DNA from: Comamonadaceae bacterium
GTDB lineage: Bacteria > Pseudomonadota > Gammaproteobacteria > Burkholderiales > Burkholderiaceae_C
DNA: 64,000 nucleotides
Direction of reading: 5' to 3'
NCBI GenBank assembly: GCA_027490925.1
Contig: JAIXXF010000019.1
Location: 1-64,000, forward strand
The notes beneath the pieces are model-generated. The model was not told the DNA's origin. It made no database searches and saw only the letters and a program-made list of their open reading frames with translations. This document shows, one piece after another, positions 26,117 to 34,939 of this stretch (position 1 is the first letter of the stretch; every line of letters begins with the position of its first letter). The translations under genes and the position numbers were made by a program.

Positions 26117-27082
26117 TCAGCCGATCAGGCGAGCCAAAGTCAGCAACGCCAGCAGCACCATCCACATGACCACCGTGCGCCACACCAAACCCACCACGCT
26201 GCGCAAGTGACCGGGTTCAGGCTCACGACCTGGGGTGGACTCGGTGTCTGCGCTCGCCACCGCCCCGACCGCCAACGTGGCTTGCAACGCCTCGCCGCCC
26301 AAGCGGACATTGACCGCACCTGAGGTGGCTGCAAGGATGACGCCGTCGTTGTCGTTGGGGAACTGCTGCGCGTGGTGCCGCCAGCCGTCGATCGCATCTT
26401 CGAAGCTGCCGACCACTGCGAAGCCAATGGCGGTGATCCGCGCGGGCACCCAGTCGATCACCCACCAAGCCCGATTGGACGCGTCGTTCAGCGCAGCGCT
26501 CACCGGTAGATGCTGGGCGACGCTCTTGTACTGCCAGTAGCGGCCGACGAACTCACTCATTCGGAACAACACGGCGCCGGCAGGTCCCAAGCCCAGCGCC
26601 GCCAACACCACGTACCACGCGATGACACCGAACACATGTCGGTGCGCGGCGAGCACCGAAAACTCGATCACGTGCCGCACGATTTCCCGGCGCGGCAGGT
26701 GCGTGGCGTCGACGTGCTGCCACCGGGCCAGCAGGCTGCGGGCCAGGTCTTCATTGCCCTCGTCCAGCGCGTCACGGATGTCGGTGAAATGGTGGCTGAA
26801 CTGCCGAAAACCGAGGCAGGCGTACAGCACCACCACCCCCCACACCAAGGCAGCGACCTGACCCAAGGTGAGTACCAAGACAAGGTGCACAACCGCCGCG
26901 AGCACAGTGGGTACGCCCACCGCCAGGGCCCAGGCGACCCAGCCGTGGGCGGCGTCACCGGTGTCGATGTTCCGGCTCACCGCCATGCTCCAGCCTCGCA
27001 ACGCGCTGTGGACAGGGTTGCGGTGGGCCAGCGGCCTGACTTGCTCGATCAGCAGCGCGAACAGTATCGCCAAAAAGCTCAT
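26117..27082 (-). CDS. CobD/CbiB-like membrane protein
   Basis: A 321-residue membrane protein with the fold pattern of CobD/CbiB and AmpE: an N-terminal helix, EQVRPLAHRNPVH, the EFSVLAAHRHVFGVIAWY segment, ending in a hydrophobic helix. Burkholderiales carry a CobD-like gene in this position with no other cobalamin genes around, so a role in cobinamide synthesis is doubtful and a link to beta-lactamase regulation (as AmpE) or another amide-forming step is equally open. It lies 30 bases after the nudix gene on the same strand. Confidence 0.78.
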   Translation of the reverse strand: MSFLAILFALLIEQVRPLAHRNPVHSALRGWSMAVSRNIDTGDAAHGWVAWALAVGVPTVLAAVVHLVLVLTLGQVAALVWGVVVLYACLGFRQFSHHFTDIRDALDEGNEDLARSLLARWQHVDATHLPRREIVRHVIEFSVLAAHRHVFGVIAWYVVLAALGLGPAGAVLFRMSEFVGRYWQYKSVAQHLPVSAALNDASNRAWWVIDWVPARITAIGFAVVGSFEDAIDGWRHHAQQFPNDNDGVILAATSGAVNVRLGGEALQATLAVGAVASADTESTPGREPEPGHLRSVVGLVWRTVVMWMVLLALLTLARLIG

Positions 27083-27112
27083 GTGAGGATGATAGCGGCG
27101 GCCACAGCGGCG

Positions 27113-27823
27113 CTAACGCCCAGCGATCAGCAGGCGGTAGAGGTTGCGGAGCATGCCTGCGGTGGCGCCCCAAATGAAGCGTTGACTGACACCGTCGTCA
27201 AAAGGCATGGAAAACCATGCCCGCTCCTGCCCTCCCCAAGACACCACGTGCCGGCGGTGGTTGGCCGGGTTCATCAAGAACGACAAGGGCACTTCGAACA
27301 CATCGGCGACCTCGCCCGGGTCGGGCAGCAGGCGGTGGTCAGGGTCCACGAGGGCCACGACCGGGGTGACCAAAAAGGCGCTGCCAGTGGTGTAGACCGG
27401 CAATTGGCCGACAACGTGCACCCACTGGGCCTCAAGCCCCACCTCCTCTTGCGCCTCGCGCAATGCGGTGGCGGTCGCATCGGCGTCGCCTGGATCGGCT
27501 TTGCCCCCGGGAAAGGCGATTTGTCCAGAGTGGTGGTGGAGGTGCGATGCACGTTCCGTCAACAACACCGTGGGTTGGTCTCGCGTCGCACCACGCATCA
27601 CCAGGGGGATGAGAACGGCCGCGGCCGTGGCTGGCCGGTCGGTGAAGCGCCTTTCCGCCAAAACCTCGGGCTGCCAGAACGGTGGGGCTTCAAAGCGGGC
27701 GCGCACCGCGTCCGGGACCAGCCAATCTGCTGCGACCGCAGGCAGGTGACGGTCCACCCCTGAAACGGGCACCTGTCGCGGATCAAAGTCAGGCGGGCGG
27801 ACGCGGGCGCGGTCGGTCGTCAT
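27113..27823 (-). CDS. nudix hydrolase, CoA pyrophosphatase-like
   Basis: A 236-residue nudix protein. The nudix box runs from GGKADPGDADATATALRE to AQEEVGLEAQ and contains the REXXEEXG core. Upstream, VLLTERASHLHHHSGQIAFP matches the extra signature of CoA pyrophosphatases (LLTxR-SxxxxxHxGQIAFPGG), which split CoA into 3',5'-ADP and phosphopantetheine. It follows the rplS terminator by 20 bases, so it either has its own promoter or receives read-through. Confidence 0.88.
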   Translation of the reverse strand: MTTDRARVRPPDFDPRQVPVSGVDRHLPAVAADWLVPDAVRARFEAPPFWQPEVLAERRFTDRPATAAAVLIPLVMRGATRDQPTVLLTERASHLHHHSGQIAFPGGKADPGDADATATALREAQEEVGLEAQWVHVVGQLPVYTTGSAFLVTPVVALVDPDHRLLPDPGEVADVFEVPLSFLMNPANHRRHVVSWGGQERAWFSMPFDDGVSQRFIWGATAGMLRNLYRLLIAGR

Positions 27824-27842
27824 GGAGCGGTGTCAGGCGGGC

Positions 27843-27877
27843 AAAAAAAAGCCGCCACAACCAGGGTTGCGACGGCT
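27843..27877 (-). terminator. Rho-independent terminator of the rpsP-rplS operon
   Basis: On the minus strand a GC-rich stem with AGCCG/CGGCT at its base and CAACC/GGTTG near the loop, two mismatches between, is followed by TTTTTTTT. It stands 24 bases after the rplS stop. Confidence 0.88.
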
Positions 27878-27900
27878 TGTGACCGGGGCTAGGCAGCGGG

Positions 27901-28281
27901 TCAGGCTGCAGCCGTGGGCGCCACACGGGCGGTGAGCTTCTCCTTGATGCGGGCAGATTTGCCGCTGCGGTCGCGGAGGTAATACAGCTTGGCGCGGCGA
28001 ACGTCGCCGCGGCGCTTGACTTCGATGCTGGCAATCAACGGGCTGTAGGTTTGGAACGTTCGCTCGACGCCTTCGCCGTTGGAAATTTTGCGGACGATGA
28101 AACCACTGTTCAAGCCGCGGTTACGCTTGGCGATCACCACGCCTTCATAGGCCTGGACCCGCTTGCGCGTTCCTTCGACCACATTGACGCTGACGATGAC
28201 GGTGTCGCCAGGGGCGAATTCGGGGATGGTCTTGCCCAGTTTGGCAATCTCTTCTTGCTCAAGGGTTTGGATCAGGTTCAT
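27901..28281 (-). CDS. rplS: 50S ribosomal protein L19
   Basis: A 126-residue protein with the L19 core: [39 protein letters not shown] and [23 protein letters not shown]19 sits at the 30S-50S interface. It ends the rpsP-rimM-trmD-rplS operon. A TATAAT hexamer on the minus strand (28377-28372) overlaps the trmD stop codon and may act as an internal -10, though I see no matching -35. Confidence 0.98.
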   Translation of the reverse strand: MNLIQTLEQEEIAKLGKTIPEFAPGDTVIVSVNVVEGTRKRVQAYEGVVIAKRNRGLNSGFIVRKISNGEGVERTFQTYSPLIASIEVKRRGDVRRAKLYYLRDRSGKSARIKEKLTARVAPTAAA

Positions 28282-28372
28282 GCTTTCCTCGTTCGATCTT
28301 GCCCGCGCTGCACTAGAGGCCGGGTTGCACAGAGGCGCGCCGGCGGCCGGTCAGAGGATCGGAAGCTCTCTA

Positions 28373-29167
28373 TTATAGCGCGTCGTTATCTTGGGGATCG
28401 GCGGCGGCAAGACCGCCGACCCACCGGTCTTCATCTGGCGTCAGCCGCCCCGCGGCGCGAGCCGCCACCAGCAAATCGGGCCGGTGCCTGGCGGTGAGCG
28501 CCAGGCGCTGAGCACGCCGCCACTGCTCGATCTGCTTGTGGTGGCCTGACATCAGCACGTCGGGCACTGGCCGCTCGGCCCCCGGTGGTCCCCAATGGTC
28601 CGGGCGGGTGTAGTGCGGACAATCGAGTAAGCCGTCCAACACCGGGTTGAAGCTGTCGAGCTGGTGGCTGCCCTGATCGTTGAGCACGCCAGGTTGCAAC
28701 CGGGCAACCGCATCGAGCAGGGCCATCGCTGCGATTTCACCACCTGACAACACAAAGTCGCCCAAGCTGATCTGGCGGTCAATGTGCAGGTCGATGAAGC
28801 GCTGGTCGATGCCCTCGTAGCGGCCGCACACCAACACGGCACCGCTGCTGTCGGCCCAGGCGGCCACGGCCGGGTGGTCGAGCCGCCGTCCGATGGGCGA
28901 GAACAAAACTGCAGGCGCGGGCGCCACTTCGGCCCGCTCCGCACGGACCGCCGCCAGGCACTGAGCCAGTGGCTCGGCCATCATCACCATGCCCGGGCCA
29001 CCGCCGAACGGCCGGTCATCGACGCGGCGGTAATTGCCATCGGCAAAATCCCGCAGGTTCCACAGATGCACGGCCACCTGGCCGCCACTGTAGGCGCGAC
29101 GTGTCACGCCGCTGCCCAGGAACGGCACAAACAGCTCAGGAAACAGAGTGATGACGTCAAAACGCAT
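28373..29167 (-). CDS. trmD: tRNA (guanine37-N1)-methyltransferase
   Basis: A 264-residue SPOUT methyltransferase that makes m1G37 in tRNAs reading CNN codons and prevents frameshifting. Visible are the N-terminal MRFDVITLFPELF, the substrate loop DDRPFGGGPGMVM, and the trefoil-knot SAM site with CGRYEGIDQRF and SLGDFVLSGGE. The length is standard, and it lies between rimM and rplS as expected. Confidence 0.97.
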   Translation of the reverse strand: MRFDVITLFPELFVPFLGSGVTRRAYSGGQVAVHLWNLRDFADGNYRRVDDRPFGGGPGMVMMAEPLAQCLAAVRAERAEVAPAPAVLFSPIGRRLDHPAVAAWADSSGAVLVCGRYEGIDQRFIDLHIDRQISLGDFVLSGGEIAAMALLDAVARLQPGVLNDQGSHQLDSFNPVLDGLLDCPHYTRPDHWGPPGAERPVPDVLMSGHHKQIEQWRRAQRLALTARHRPDLLVAARAAGRLTPDEDRWVGGLAAADPQDNDAL

Positions 29168-29223
29168 GGACCGATGCTAACGCGGGCTGGACACCGCGCC
29201 ACTGCACGCGCCTTTCACACCAC

Positions 29224-29796
29224 TCAATAGTCGGGCTGCCAATCCACGGTGATGCGGCGGCCGGGCAGATCCACCGCATCGACGTAGGCCGATACGAAAG
29301 GGATCATCCGCTCCACGGTTTTGTCTGCTTCGGTCGCCGACAAGACCAGAACGGTCTGGGGCCCGGTGGACAACAAATCCTGAACCACGCCCAAAGCCAC
29401 CCCGTCGCGGTTGACCACGTTCAAACCGATCAGGTCAACCCAATAATATTCATCGAGCGAGGGCGTGGGGAAACTGGTGCGGGGCAAGAAAACGCGGGCG
29501 CCGCGCAACGCATCGGCGGTGGTGCGGTCGTCTACCCCGTGCGCGCAGGCCACCAAGCTGCCCGAATGTGCCTTGGATTCGCGCACTTTGAGAAGCAGTG
29601 TGCCGTCGAAGTTCTTGGCGCCTCGTTCGCTGGGCTGAAGGTACCAACGTTTGGCGCTGAACAGCGCGTCGGGCTCGGCACTGTGGGCGATGACCTTGAA
29701 CCAGCCCTTGACCCCCCAACCATCCGCGATGCGCCCCACCTCCACCGCGTCGGTGGGCAGGTCGACCGTGTCGAGCATCACGAGTGGGGGGGGCAT
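29224..29796 (-). CDS. rimM: ribosome maturation factor RimM
   Basis: About 190 residues. The N-terminal RimM domain starts VEVGRIADGWGVKGWFKV, and the C-terminal PRC-barrel-like part contains YYWVDLIGLNVVNRDG and ends MIPFVSAYVDAVDLPGRRITVDW. RimM helps assemble the head of the 30S subunit with S19. The frame is open upstream to a GTG at 29820; I choose the ATG at 29796, and the ATG at 29778 is also possible. There is no strong ribosome binding site to decide between them. Confidence 0.95.
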   Translation of the reverse strand: MPPPLVMLDTVDLPTDAVEVGRIADGWGVKGWFKVIAHSAEPDALFSAKRWYLQPSERGAKNFDGTLLLKVRESKAHSGSLVACAHGVDDRTTADALRGARVFLPRTSFPTPSLDEYYWVDLIGLNVVNRDGVALGVVQDLLSTGPQTVLVLSATEADKTVERMIPFVSAYVDAVDLPGRRITVDWQPDY

Positions 29797-29890
29797 GGAC
29801 AACCGATGGCTACCGCACACGGCGGGGCGGGCAAGCGCCCACGAGCGGCAAAGCCGGCCACTGCGGCGCAGGTGACCGGCAGGAGGAGCT

Positions 29891-30145
29891 TCAGGCCGTG
29901 GCTTTGGCAGCGGCTTGTTTGACGAGGCGTTCCACGGTGGGGGAGGCCTGCGCGCCGACGCTCTTCCAGTAGGTCAGGCGGTCTTGTGCAATGCGGATGC
30001 TTTCTTCACCGCCTTGTGCGATCGGGTTGTAGAAACCGATGCGTTCAATGAAACGGCCGTCGCGGCGAACACGCTTGTCGGCGACGACGATGTTAAAAAA
30101 CGGGCGGGCTTTGGCGCCGCCGCGAGAGAGTCGAATGACGACCAT
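29891..30145 (-). CDS. rpsP: 30S ribosomal protein S16
   Basis: An 84-residue protein starting [20 protein letters not shown] and continuing [15 protein letters not shown], the S16 signature. It is the first gene of the rpsP-rimM-trmD-rplS operon. An AAGGA site lies a few bases before ATG 30145, and a good promoter lies at 30260-30287. Confidence 0.98.
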   Translation of the reverse strand: MVVIRLSRGGAKARPFFNIVVADKRVRRDGRFIERIGFYNPIAQGGEESIRIAQDRLTYWKSVGAQASPTVERLVKQAAAKATA

Positions 30146-30259
30146 GGTTGATCCTTGGGTGGTGGGGAGCGCCCAGTCGGACACCGGCCCCGATGATTTT
30201 CGCCAGCGTTGAGACACGCGACATGGCCACCCGGCCAGCGACACGCAGCAAAGCATGTG

Positions 30260-30287
30260 AGTATATCGCGCCGCGCACTGCGCCCAA
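30260..30287 (-). promoter_or_regulatory. predicted promoter of the rpsP operon
   Basis: Minus-strand -35 TTGGGC (30287-30282), 16-base spacer, -10 TATACT (30265-30260). It lies about 115 bases upstream of the rpsP start. Confidence 0.6.
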
Positions 30288-30332
30288 TGGGCCTGCCCGG
30301 CAGCGGCGGCCAATTGGCTGAATAATCGGCGC

Positions 30333-30779
30333 ATGAAAAACAAAACATGGGCCACCTGGTTGGCTTTTGCTGGCGGTGCACTGGGGCTGCACCGCTTCTA
30401 CCTCCACGGTCTGGGCGATAAGCTGGGTTGGTTGCTGCCCGTCCCCGCCGTGCTGGGGCTGTACGGCGTCCGGCGGGTACAGCTTTTCGGGCTGGACGAC
30501 CAATTGAGCTGGTTGCTGATCCCCTTTTTGGGGTTCACCGTGGCCGGTTGTGCACTGCAAGCCATCGTGTTCGGCTTGATGCCACTGGAAAAATGGAATG
30601 CCCGTTACAACCCCGGCCTGCCCGACGACAGCCCAGCCGGTCAAACCAGTTGGCTCACGGTGGGTGCCATCGTGCTGTCGCTGCTGCTGGGGGCCGTGAC
30701 GCTGATGTCAAGCGTGGCGTTCAGTTTTCAGCGCTACTTTGAATACCAAATCGAAGAAGCCCGAAAGATTTCGCAGTGA
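30333..30779 (+). CDS. TM2-domain-like membrane protein
   Basis: A 148-residue protein starting [26 protein letters not shown]. The GLHRFYL motif after a first hydrophobic helix is the mark of TM2 domains. Further hydrophobic segments lie around residues 30-45, 60-80 and 110-130. The function of the family is unknown. An AATAAT hexamer sits only 6 bases before the ATG. It diverges from rpsP and converges with the ABC substrate-binding gene. Confidence 0.75.
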   Translation: MKNKTWATWLAFAGGALGLHRFYLHGLGDKLGWLLPVPAVLGLYGVRRVQLFGLDDQLSWLLIPFLGFTVAGCALQAIVFGLMPLEKWNARYNPGLPDDSPAGQTSWLTVGAIVLSLLLGAVTLMSSVAFSFQRYFEYQIEEARKISQ

Positions 30780-30800
30780 CGGGTGCCAGCCTGCGTGGCG

Positions 30801-31832
30801 TCAACTGGCAGCGCGTTCGGCGGCGCGGCGGGCAAATTCGTTGGTGAAGGTGCGCGCCAAGTCGATCTTGTCGGTCCGCAGGCTGGGCTCCATGGTGGCC
30901 AAAGCCCGCAACGCAGTGACAGCACCCTCTGGGGGGAGCAGGCCGTCGATCGCGAAGGCCTCACGCGATTTGGTGAACCAAGCGAGGTACAGCGCCCGGT
31001 CGCCCAGCAGATGGCTCTCCGGGACGGTCTTCAGCAGGTCCGCTGGTCCCACGTGACGCAACCAGCGCAGGGCCGAAACGATGGCATTGGCCAACGCTTG
31101 GCAGGTGGCGGGGTGCTTCTGCACAAACTCCGGCGTGGCCATCAAGCAACCGGCTGGCATGGGGCCGCCAAACAACGCCAGGGTGCCTTGCAGGGTGCGG
31201 GTGTCGCCCACGATGCGCAGCTCGCCTTGCTGCTCGAGCTGCGTCATCACCGGGTCCATGTTGCTGATCGCGTCGATCTGACCGGAGCGCACCGAAGCCA
31301 CCGCCCCGGCAGACGACCCCACGCCGATGATGCTGACATCGTCCACCGATAACCCCGCGCGGGACAGCATCAACATGGCAGCCATGTTGGTGGACGACCC
31401 CGGCGCCGACACGCCAATTTTTTTGCCGCGCAGGTCGGCCGGTGACTGGTAGTTCGGCAGATTGCGGGTGGACACGCCGATGGCAATCTGTGGCGCCCGA
31501 CCGTGAAGGACGATGGACTGCAACCACTGACCGCGAGCCTGCTGGGCGACGCTGTGTTCGTACGCCCCGCTGACCACGTCGGCCGAGCCATTGCCAACCG
31601 CCTGCAGCGCGCGAGAAACGCCCGCCACATCGACGATGTCCACTTCCAACCCCTCGGCACGGAAATAACCCCGCTGCTCCGCGATCGTGAGGGGCAGGTG
31701 GTAGATTGACGCACGCCCGGCGGCCACAACGGTGACGCGGGTGCGGTCGGTTCGGACCGGGGCAGCGAGCGCTGGGAACGCGAACGCTCCCGCGCCCAGT
31801 AACCCGGCGGAGAAGCCCCTGCGGTTCAGCAT
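30801..31832 (-). CDS. ABC transporter substrate-binding protein, NMT1/SsuA-like
   Basis: A 343-residue periplasmic binding protein. The ATG at 31832 begins a signal region MLNRRGFSAGLLGAGAFAF containing a twin-arginine, ending at ALAAP. The body has the NMT1/nitrate-sulfonate pattern (YHLPLTIAEQRGYFRAEGL, DLRGKKIGVSAPGSSTNMAA, DPVMTQLEQQGELRIVGD). The ligand may be a sulfonate, taurine-like compound or pyrimidine precursor; this cannot be read from sequence. No permease or ATPase gene is adjacent, so it is an orphan binding protein here. Confidence 0.85.
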   Translation of the reverse strand: MLNRRGFSAGLLGAGAFAFPALAAPVRTDRTRVTVVAAGRASIYHLPLTIAEQRGYFRAEGLEVDIVDVAGVSRALQAVGNGSADVVSGAYEHSVAQQARGQWLQSIVLHGRAPQIAIGVSTRNLPNYQSPADLRGKKIGVSAPGSSTNMAAMLMLSRAGLSVDDVSIIGVGSSAGAVASVRSGQIDAISNMDPVMTQLEQQGELRIVGDTRTLQGTLALFGGPMPAGCLMATPEFVQKHPATCQALANAIVSALRWLRHVGPADLLKTVPESHLLGDRALYLAWFTKSREAFAIDGLLPPEGAVTALRALATMEPSLRTDKIDLARTFTNEFARRAAERAAS

Positions 31833-31967
31833 GCCACCTTTTTCATGCGCCGAGCTTAGGGGCCGGCGAGCAGTCCCGCATCCGGAACATCCCGTGCGGG
31901 TTTTCACGGTGCGCCGTGTCAACCGAATGACCGGCGCACCACTTGCCTGCGGCGACCTTCAGTGCTG

Positions 31968-32558
31968 TCAGCGGCGGTCGACCAAGGCGTGGGCGATGGT
32001 GCCCAGATCCACGTACTCCAGCTCGCTGCCTACCGGCACACCGCGGGCCAGGCGCGTGACGCGCAAGCCGCGGGCCTTCAGCGCTTCCTGTATCACGTGG
32101 GCGGTAGCCTCGCCTTCGGCGGTGAAATTGGTGGCCAAGATCACTTCCTGCACCTGCCCGTTGGTGACCCGGTGCAGCAATTCGTGTAGCCCGATATCGC
32201 GAGGACCCAGGCCGTCGAGCGGGCTGAGCCGCCCCATGAGCACGAAGTACAAACCTTTGTACGCCAGGGTGCGCTCAATGGCCGACTGGTCGGCGGGCGT
32301 CTCGATCACGCACAGCTTGGTGGGGTCACGGGTCGGGTCCAAGCAGGTGGGACAGACCACGGCCTCGGTGAAGGTGTGGCACTGGCTGCAATGCTGGACG
32401 TCGGCCACGGCCTGCTGCAACGCGCGCGCGAGCACCTGTGCGCCCTCGCGGTCGCGTTGGAGCAAGTGGAAGGCCATGCGCGAGGCCGACTTCTCCCCCA
32501 CGCCAGGCAGCTTGCGCAGCGCTTGGATCAGGGCCTGCAGGGCGCTGGAACCGGCCAA
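31968..32558 (-). CDS. recR: recombination mediator protein RecR
   Basis: A 196-residue protein of the RecFOR pathway that helps load RecA on gapped DNA. It has the N-terminal helix-hairpin-helix ([17 protein letters not shown]), the zinc finger [16 protein letters not shown] and a Toprim domain ([31 protein letters not shown]). It is the third gene of dnaX-ybaB-recR. Confidence 0.97.
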   Translation of the reverse strand: MAGSSALQALIQALRKLPGVGEKSASRMAFHLLQRDREGAQVLARALQQAVADVQHCSQCHTFTEAVVCPTCLDPTRDPTKLCVIETPADQSAIERTLAYKGLYFVLMGRLSPLDGLGPRDIGLHELLHRVTNGQVQEVILATNFTAEGEATAHVIQEALKARGLRVTRLARGVPVGSELEYVDLGTIAHALVDRR

Positions 32559-32568
32559 GGGGTGGGGC

Positions 32569-32901
32569 TCAGAATGGGAACTTCAGACCACCGGGCAGGC
32601 CAGGCATGCCCGCGGTGAGCTTGCCCATTTTTTCCTGCTCTGTGTCGCTGGCCTTGCGCACGGCGGCGTTGAAGGCGGCCGCGACGAGATCCTCCAGCAT
32701 GTCCTTGTCGTCGGTCAGCAGGCTGGGGTCGATGGCGACGCGCTTGACATCGTGTTTGCACGTCATGGTGACCTTGACCAAGCCCGCGCCGGACTCACCG
32801 GTGACCTCGATCAGCGCCAGCTCTTCCTGCGCTTTCTTGAGGTTGTCTTGCATGGCCTGGGCCTGCTTCATGAGGCCGGAGAGTTGTCCCTTGTTGAACA
32901 T
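32569..32901 (-). CDS. nucleoid-associated protein, YbaB/EbfC family
   Basis: A 110-residue protein: N-terminal [20 protein letters not shown], then [26 protein letters not shown], and a C-terminal LPGGLKFPF. These small dimers bind DNA and are almost always placed between dnaX and recR, as here. The gap to recR is 10 bases and to dnaX 39 bases. Confidence 0.97.
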   Translation of the reverse strand: MFNKGQLSGLMKQAQAMQDNLKKAQEELALIEVTGESGAGLVKVTMTCKHDVKRVAIDPSLLTDDKDMLEDLVAAAFNAAVRKASDTEQEKMGKLTAGMPGLPGGLKFPF

Positions 32902-32940
32902 GGTACGTAGGTCCTATGGTGTGTGAGGTCGATGTGAAAT

Positions 32941-34893
32941 TCAGGGCAGCGGTTTGATGCTGCCCGGGACGATGCGGCCACCGAAGTCGCGCAGCATCGC
33001 CTGCACGAAGGGGTCGTTCTCGATGGTCTCCACCGCCGCCTGCTGGCGTGCGGCCTGGGCAGCCTGGGTGCGCCGCGCCGGGGTGTCTTGCACCGGGCCG
33101 AGCACGGTGACGAGCTGCACCTCGTGGCCTGCCGCCTGCAATGCCGTCTGGAGCCGGTCGCAAAGCGCCGGTTGGTTCAATGACTCGCGCTCGATGCGCA
33201 AGGTCCACTCGGTGGCGCGCCTGTCTTGCAACTCGGCCTGCAGGGCCAGCTCGCGCACCATAGCGTTGACCGCGTCGGTGGCGACCAAGCCTTGAACCAC
33301 CTCGAACCAAAAGTCACCGTGCGGGCTCGGCTGGAAAGACAAGACGGTGCGCTGTTCGGTGCGGGCACTTGGCTCAGGTTGGACCCGCACCGGTATCGCT
33401 ACTATTTCAGTAGCAATACCACCAGATTCCGTGGGGGCCAAGGGCCGATTTCGCACCAAAAACGGTTCTGCCACCGCAGCGGTCCCATTTTCTGGGTCGG
33501 CTCCGGTCGCCACGGAGGACCTCCCCCCGGACGCAGGCGACGGTGACGCAGGGCGTGTGGGCGGTGCGGTGGGGGATTGTGCGGCGGCAATGGGTTCGGC
33601 GGCAACCGCTGCGGGGGCAACAGGTGCACGAGTGGCAGACACGGGGCTGAGCGGGTCCGCGGCCGCACGCTCCGGCTGTTCCGGGGGGGCGTGGTAGGGG
33701 ACGGGTTCAGGCCGCGTCAGTGTTTTTTTTTCAACCGGAGCGCTGGGCGCCGCGCGGGCGGACCCGTGGCTGGCCTGCGGCTTGAAAGCCAGCAGGCGCA
33801 ACAGCACCATGGTCAGCGCCGCGTACTCGTCCGGCGCGAGACCCAACTCCGTCAGACCGTGCAGACAGAGGCTGTACAGCAGCTGGGTTTCATCGGCAGG
33901 CAGCGCGACCGCGAGCCGGGCAATGTCCGCTGCATTGGGGTCGGTGTCTGCGCCGGTGTTGGGGCTGTGCGCATCGGACCCGCCCACCGCCTGCAGCACC
34001 GCCATGCGCTGCAACACCCGGGTCATTTCTTCCAATGTGGAGGCCGCGCTCAGACCGCTCAAGCGCAGGCCATCGCAGGTGTCCACCACGGTTTTGCCGT
34101 CGCTCTGGGCCAGCGCGTCGATGAGTGTGAACACATGGCCACTGTCCACGGTGCCCAGCATCTGACGCACACCGTCCTCGCGCAACGCGCCACTGCCAAA
34201 TGCGATGGCCTGGTCGGTCAAAGAGAGCGCGTCGCGCATGGAACCGCGGGCGGCACGGGCCAACAGGCGCAGGGCACCTGACTCGGCGGGAACCGACTCG
34301 GCCTGCAACACCGCGGTCAGGTGTTCCAGCACCGTTTCTGGCGCCATCGGACGCAAATTGAATTGCAGACACCGCGACAGCACGGTGGGCGGCACTTTCT
34401 GTGGGTCGGTGGTGGCGAGCACGAACTTGAGGTACTCGGGCGGCTCCTCCAGCGTCTTGAGCATCGCGTTGAACGCGGTGTTGGAGAGCATGTGCACTTC
34501 GTCGATCATGAAGACCTTGAAACGCCCTTGCACCGGTTTGTAGACGGCCTGCTCCAGCAGCGAGGAGATCTCGTCCACCCCGCGATTGGAAGCGGCGTCC
34601 AACTCGGTGTAGTCCACGAAACGGCCACTGTCGATGTCGGTGCACGCGCGGCACACGCCGCAGGGTTCGGCCGTGATGCCGCCCTGCCCGTCGGTCCCCT
34701 GGCAGTTCAGGGACTTGGCGAGGATGCGCGAGACCGTGGTTTTGCCCACGCCCCGGGTGCCAGTGAACAGGTAGGCGTGGTGCAAACGCTGCTGTGTGAG
34801 CGCGTTCGACAGCGCCTGCACCACATGGCCTTGCCCCACCATCTCGGCGAAGTTCCGAGGGCGGTATTTACGGGCCAGCACCAGGTAAGACAT
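32941..34893 (-). CDS. dnaX: DNA polymerase III subunit tau/gamma
   Basis: A 650-residue clamp-loader ATPase. The AAA+ part covers about residues 1-365 (GTRGVGKTTVSRILAKSL, the zinc cysteines in CGVCRACTDID, DEVHMLS). A proline/alanine-rich linker spans about 366-540, and the tau-specific C-terminus follows (FWFEVVQGLVATDAVN onward). Two oddities: an A9 run at 33731-33723 (codons 388-391) with stops close by in both other frames, suggesting a gamma-like short form; and a copy of the interspersed repeat in frame in the linker (33391-33468), which encodes AEPFLVRNRPLAPTES. The operon continues to ybaB and recR. Confidence 0.97.
   Translation of the reverse strand: MSYLVLARKYRPRNFAEMVGQGHVVQALSNALTQQRLHHAYLFTGTRGVGKTTVSRILAKSLNCQGTDGQGGITAEPCGVCRACTDIDSGRFVDYTELDAASNRGVDEISSLLEQAVYKPVQGRFKVFMIDEVHMLSNTAFNAMLKTLEEPPEYLKFVLATTDPQKVPPTVLSRCLQFNLRPMAPETVLEHLTAVLQAESVPAESGALRLLARAARGSMRDALSLTDQAIAFGSGALREDGVRQMLGTVDSGHVFTLIDALAQSDGKTVVDTCDGLRLSGLSAASTLEEMTRVLQRMAVLQAVGGSDAHSPNTGADTDPNAADIARLAVALPADETQLLYSLCLHGLTELGLAPDEYAALTMVLLRLLAFKPQASHGSARAAPSAPVEKKTLTRPEPVPYHAPPEQPERAAADPLSPVSATRAPVAPAAVAAEPIAAAQSPTAPPTRPASPSPASGGRSSVATGADPENGTAAVAEPFLVRNRPLAPTESGGIATEIVAIPVRVQPEPSARTEQRTVLSFQPSPHGDFWFEVVQGLVATDAVNAMVRELALQAELQDRRATEWTLRIERESLNQPALCDRLQTALQAAGHEVQLVTVLGPVQDTPARRTQAAQAARQQAAVETIENDPFVQAMLRDFGGRIVPGSIKPLP
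33391..33468 (-). repeat. interspersed repeat copy 3 (inside dnaX)
   Basis: Read on the minus strand: CCGTTTTTGG, then GAAATCGGCCCTTGG, CACGGAATCTGG and TTGCTACTGAAATAGTAGC. It shares AAATCGGCCCTT exactly with the copy at 56729 and AATCTG plus the GCTA-hairpin end with several copies. It is fully in frame with dnaX and encodes part of the variable linker. Confidence 0.75.
33707..33732 (-). promoter_or_regulatory. A9 slippery site in dnaX (candidate gamma-subunit frameshift)
   Basis: The minus-strand sequence GAAAAAAAAAC starts at codon 388. A -1 shift after codon 390 reads Asn-Thr-Asp-Ala-Ala then TGA at 33709-33707, giving a 395-residue product. A +1 shift reads His then TGA at 33719-33717, giving 391 residues. 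Escherichia coli dnaX uses an A-rich slippery heptamer for ribosomal frameshifting, and Thermus dnaX uses an A9 run for transcriptional slippage. Confidence 0.65.
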
Positions 34894-34908
34894 GTTGGGA
34901 TTCTACGG

Positions 34909-34933
34909 GCCGCCCACCGCCCGACCGGGCGGC
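34909..34933 (-). terminator. hairpin between the ene-reductase gene and dnaX
   Basis: Stem GCCGCCC/GGGCGGC (7 bp) with an 11-base loop in the 46-base gap after the ene-reductase stop. There is no T-tract, so termination is uncertain. Confidence 0.3.
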
Positions 34934-34939
34934 ACAGGC

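Noticed and set aside
28372-28377. TATAAT on the minus strand at the trmD stop as an rplS promoter
   Set aside because: The bases are largely the trmD stop codon context and no -35 hexamer is found at a suitable distance; mentioned with rplS but not listed as a promoter.
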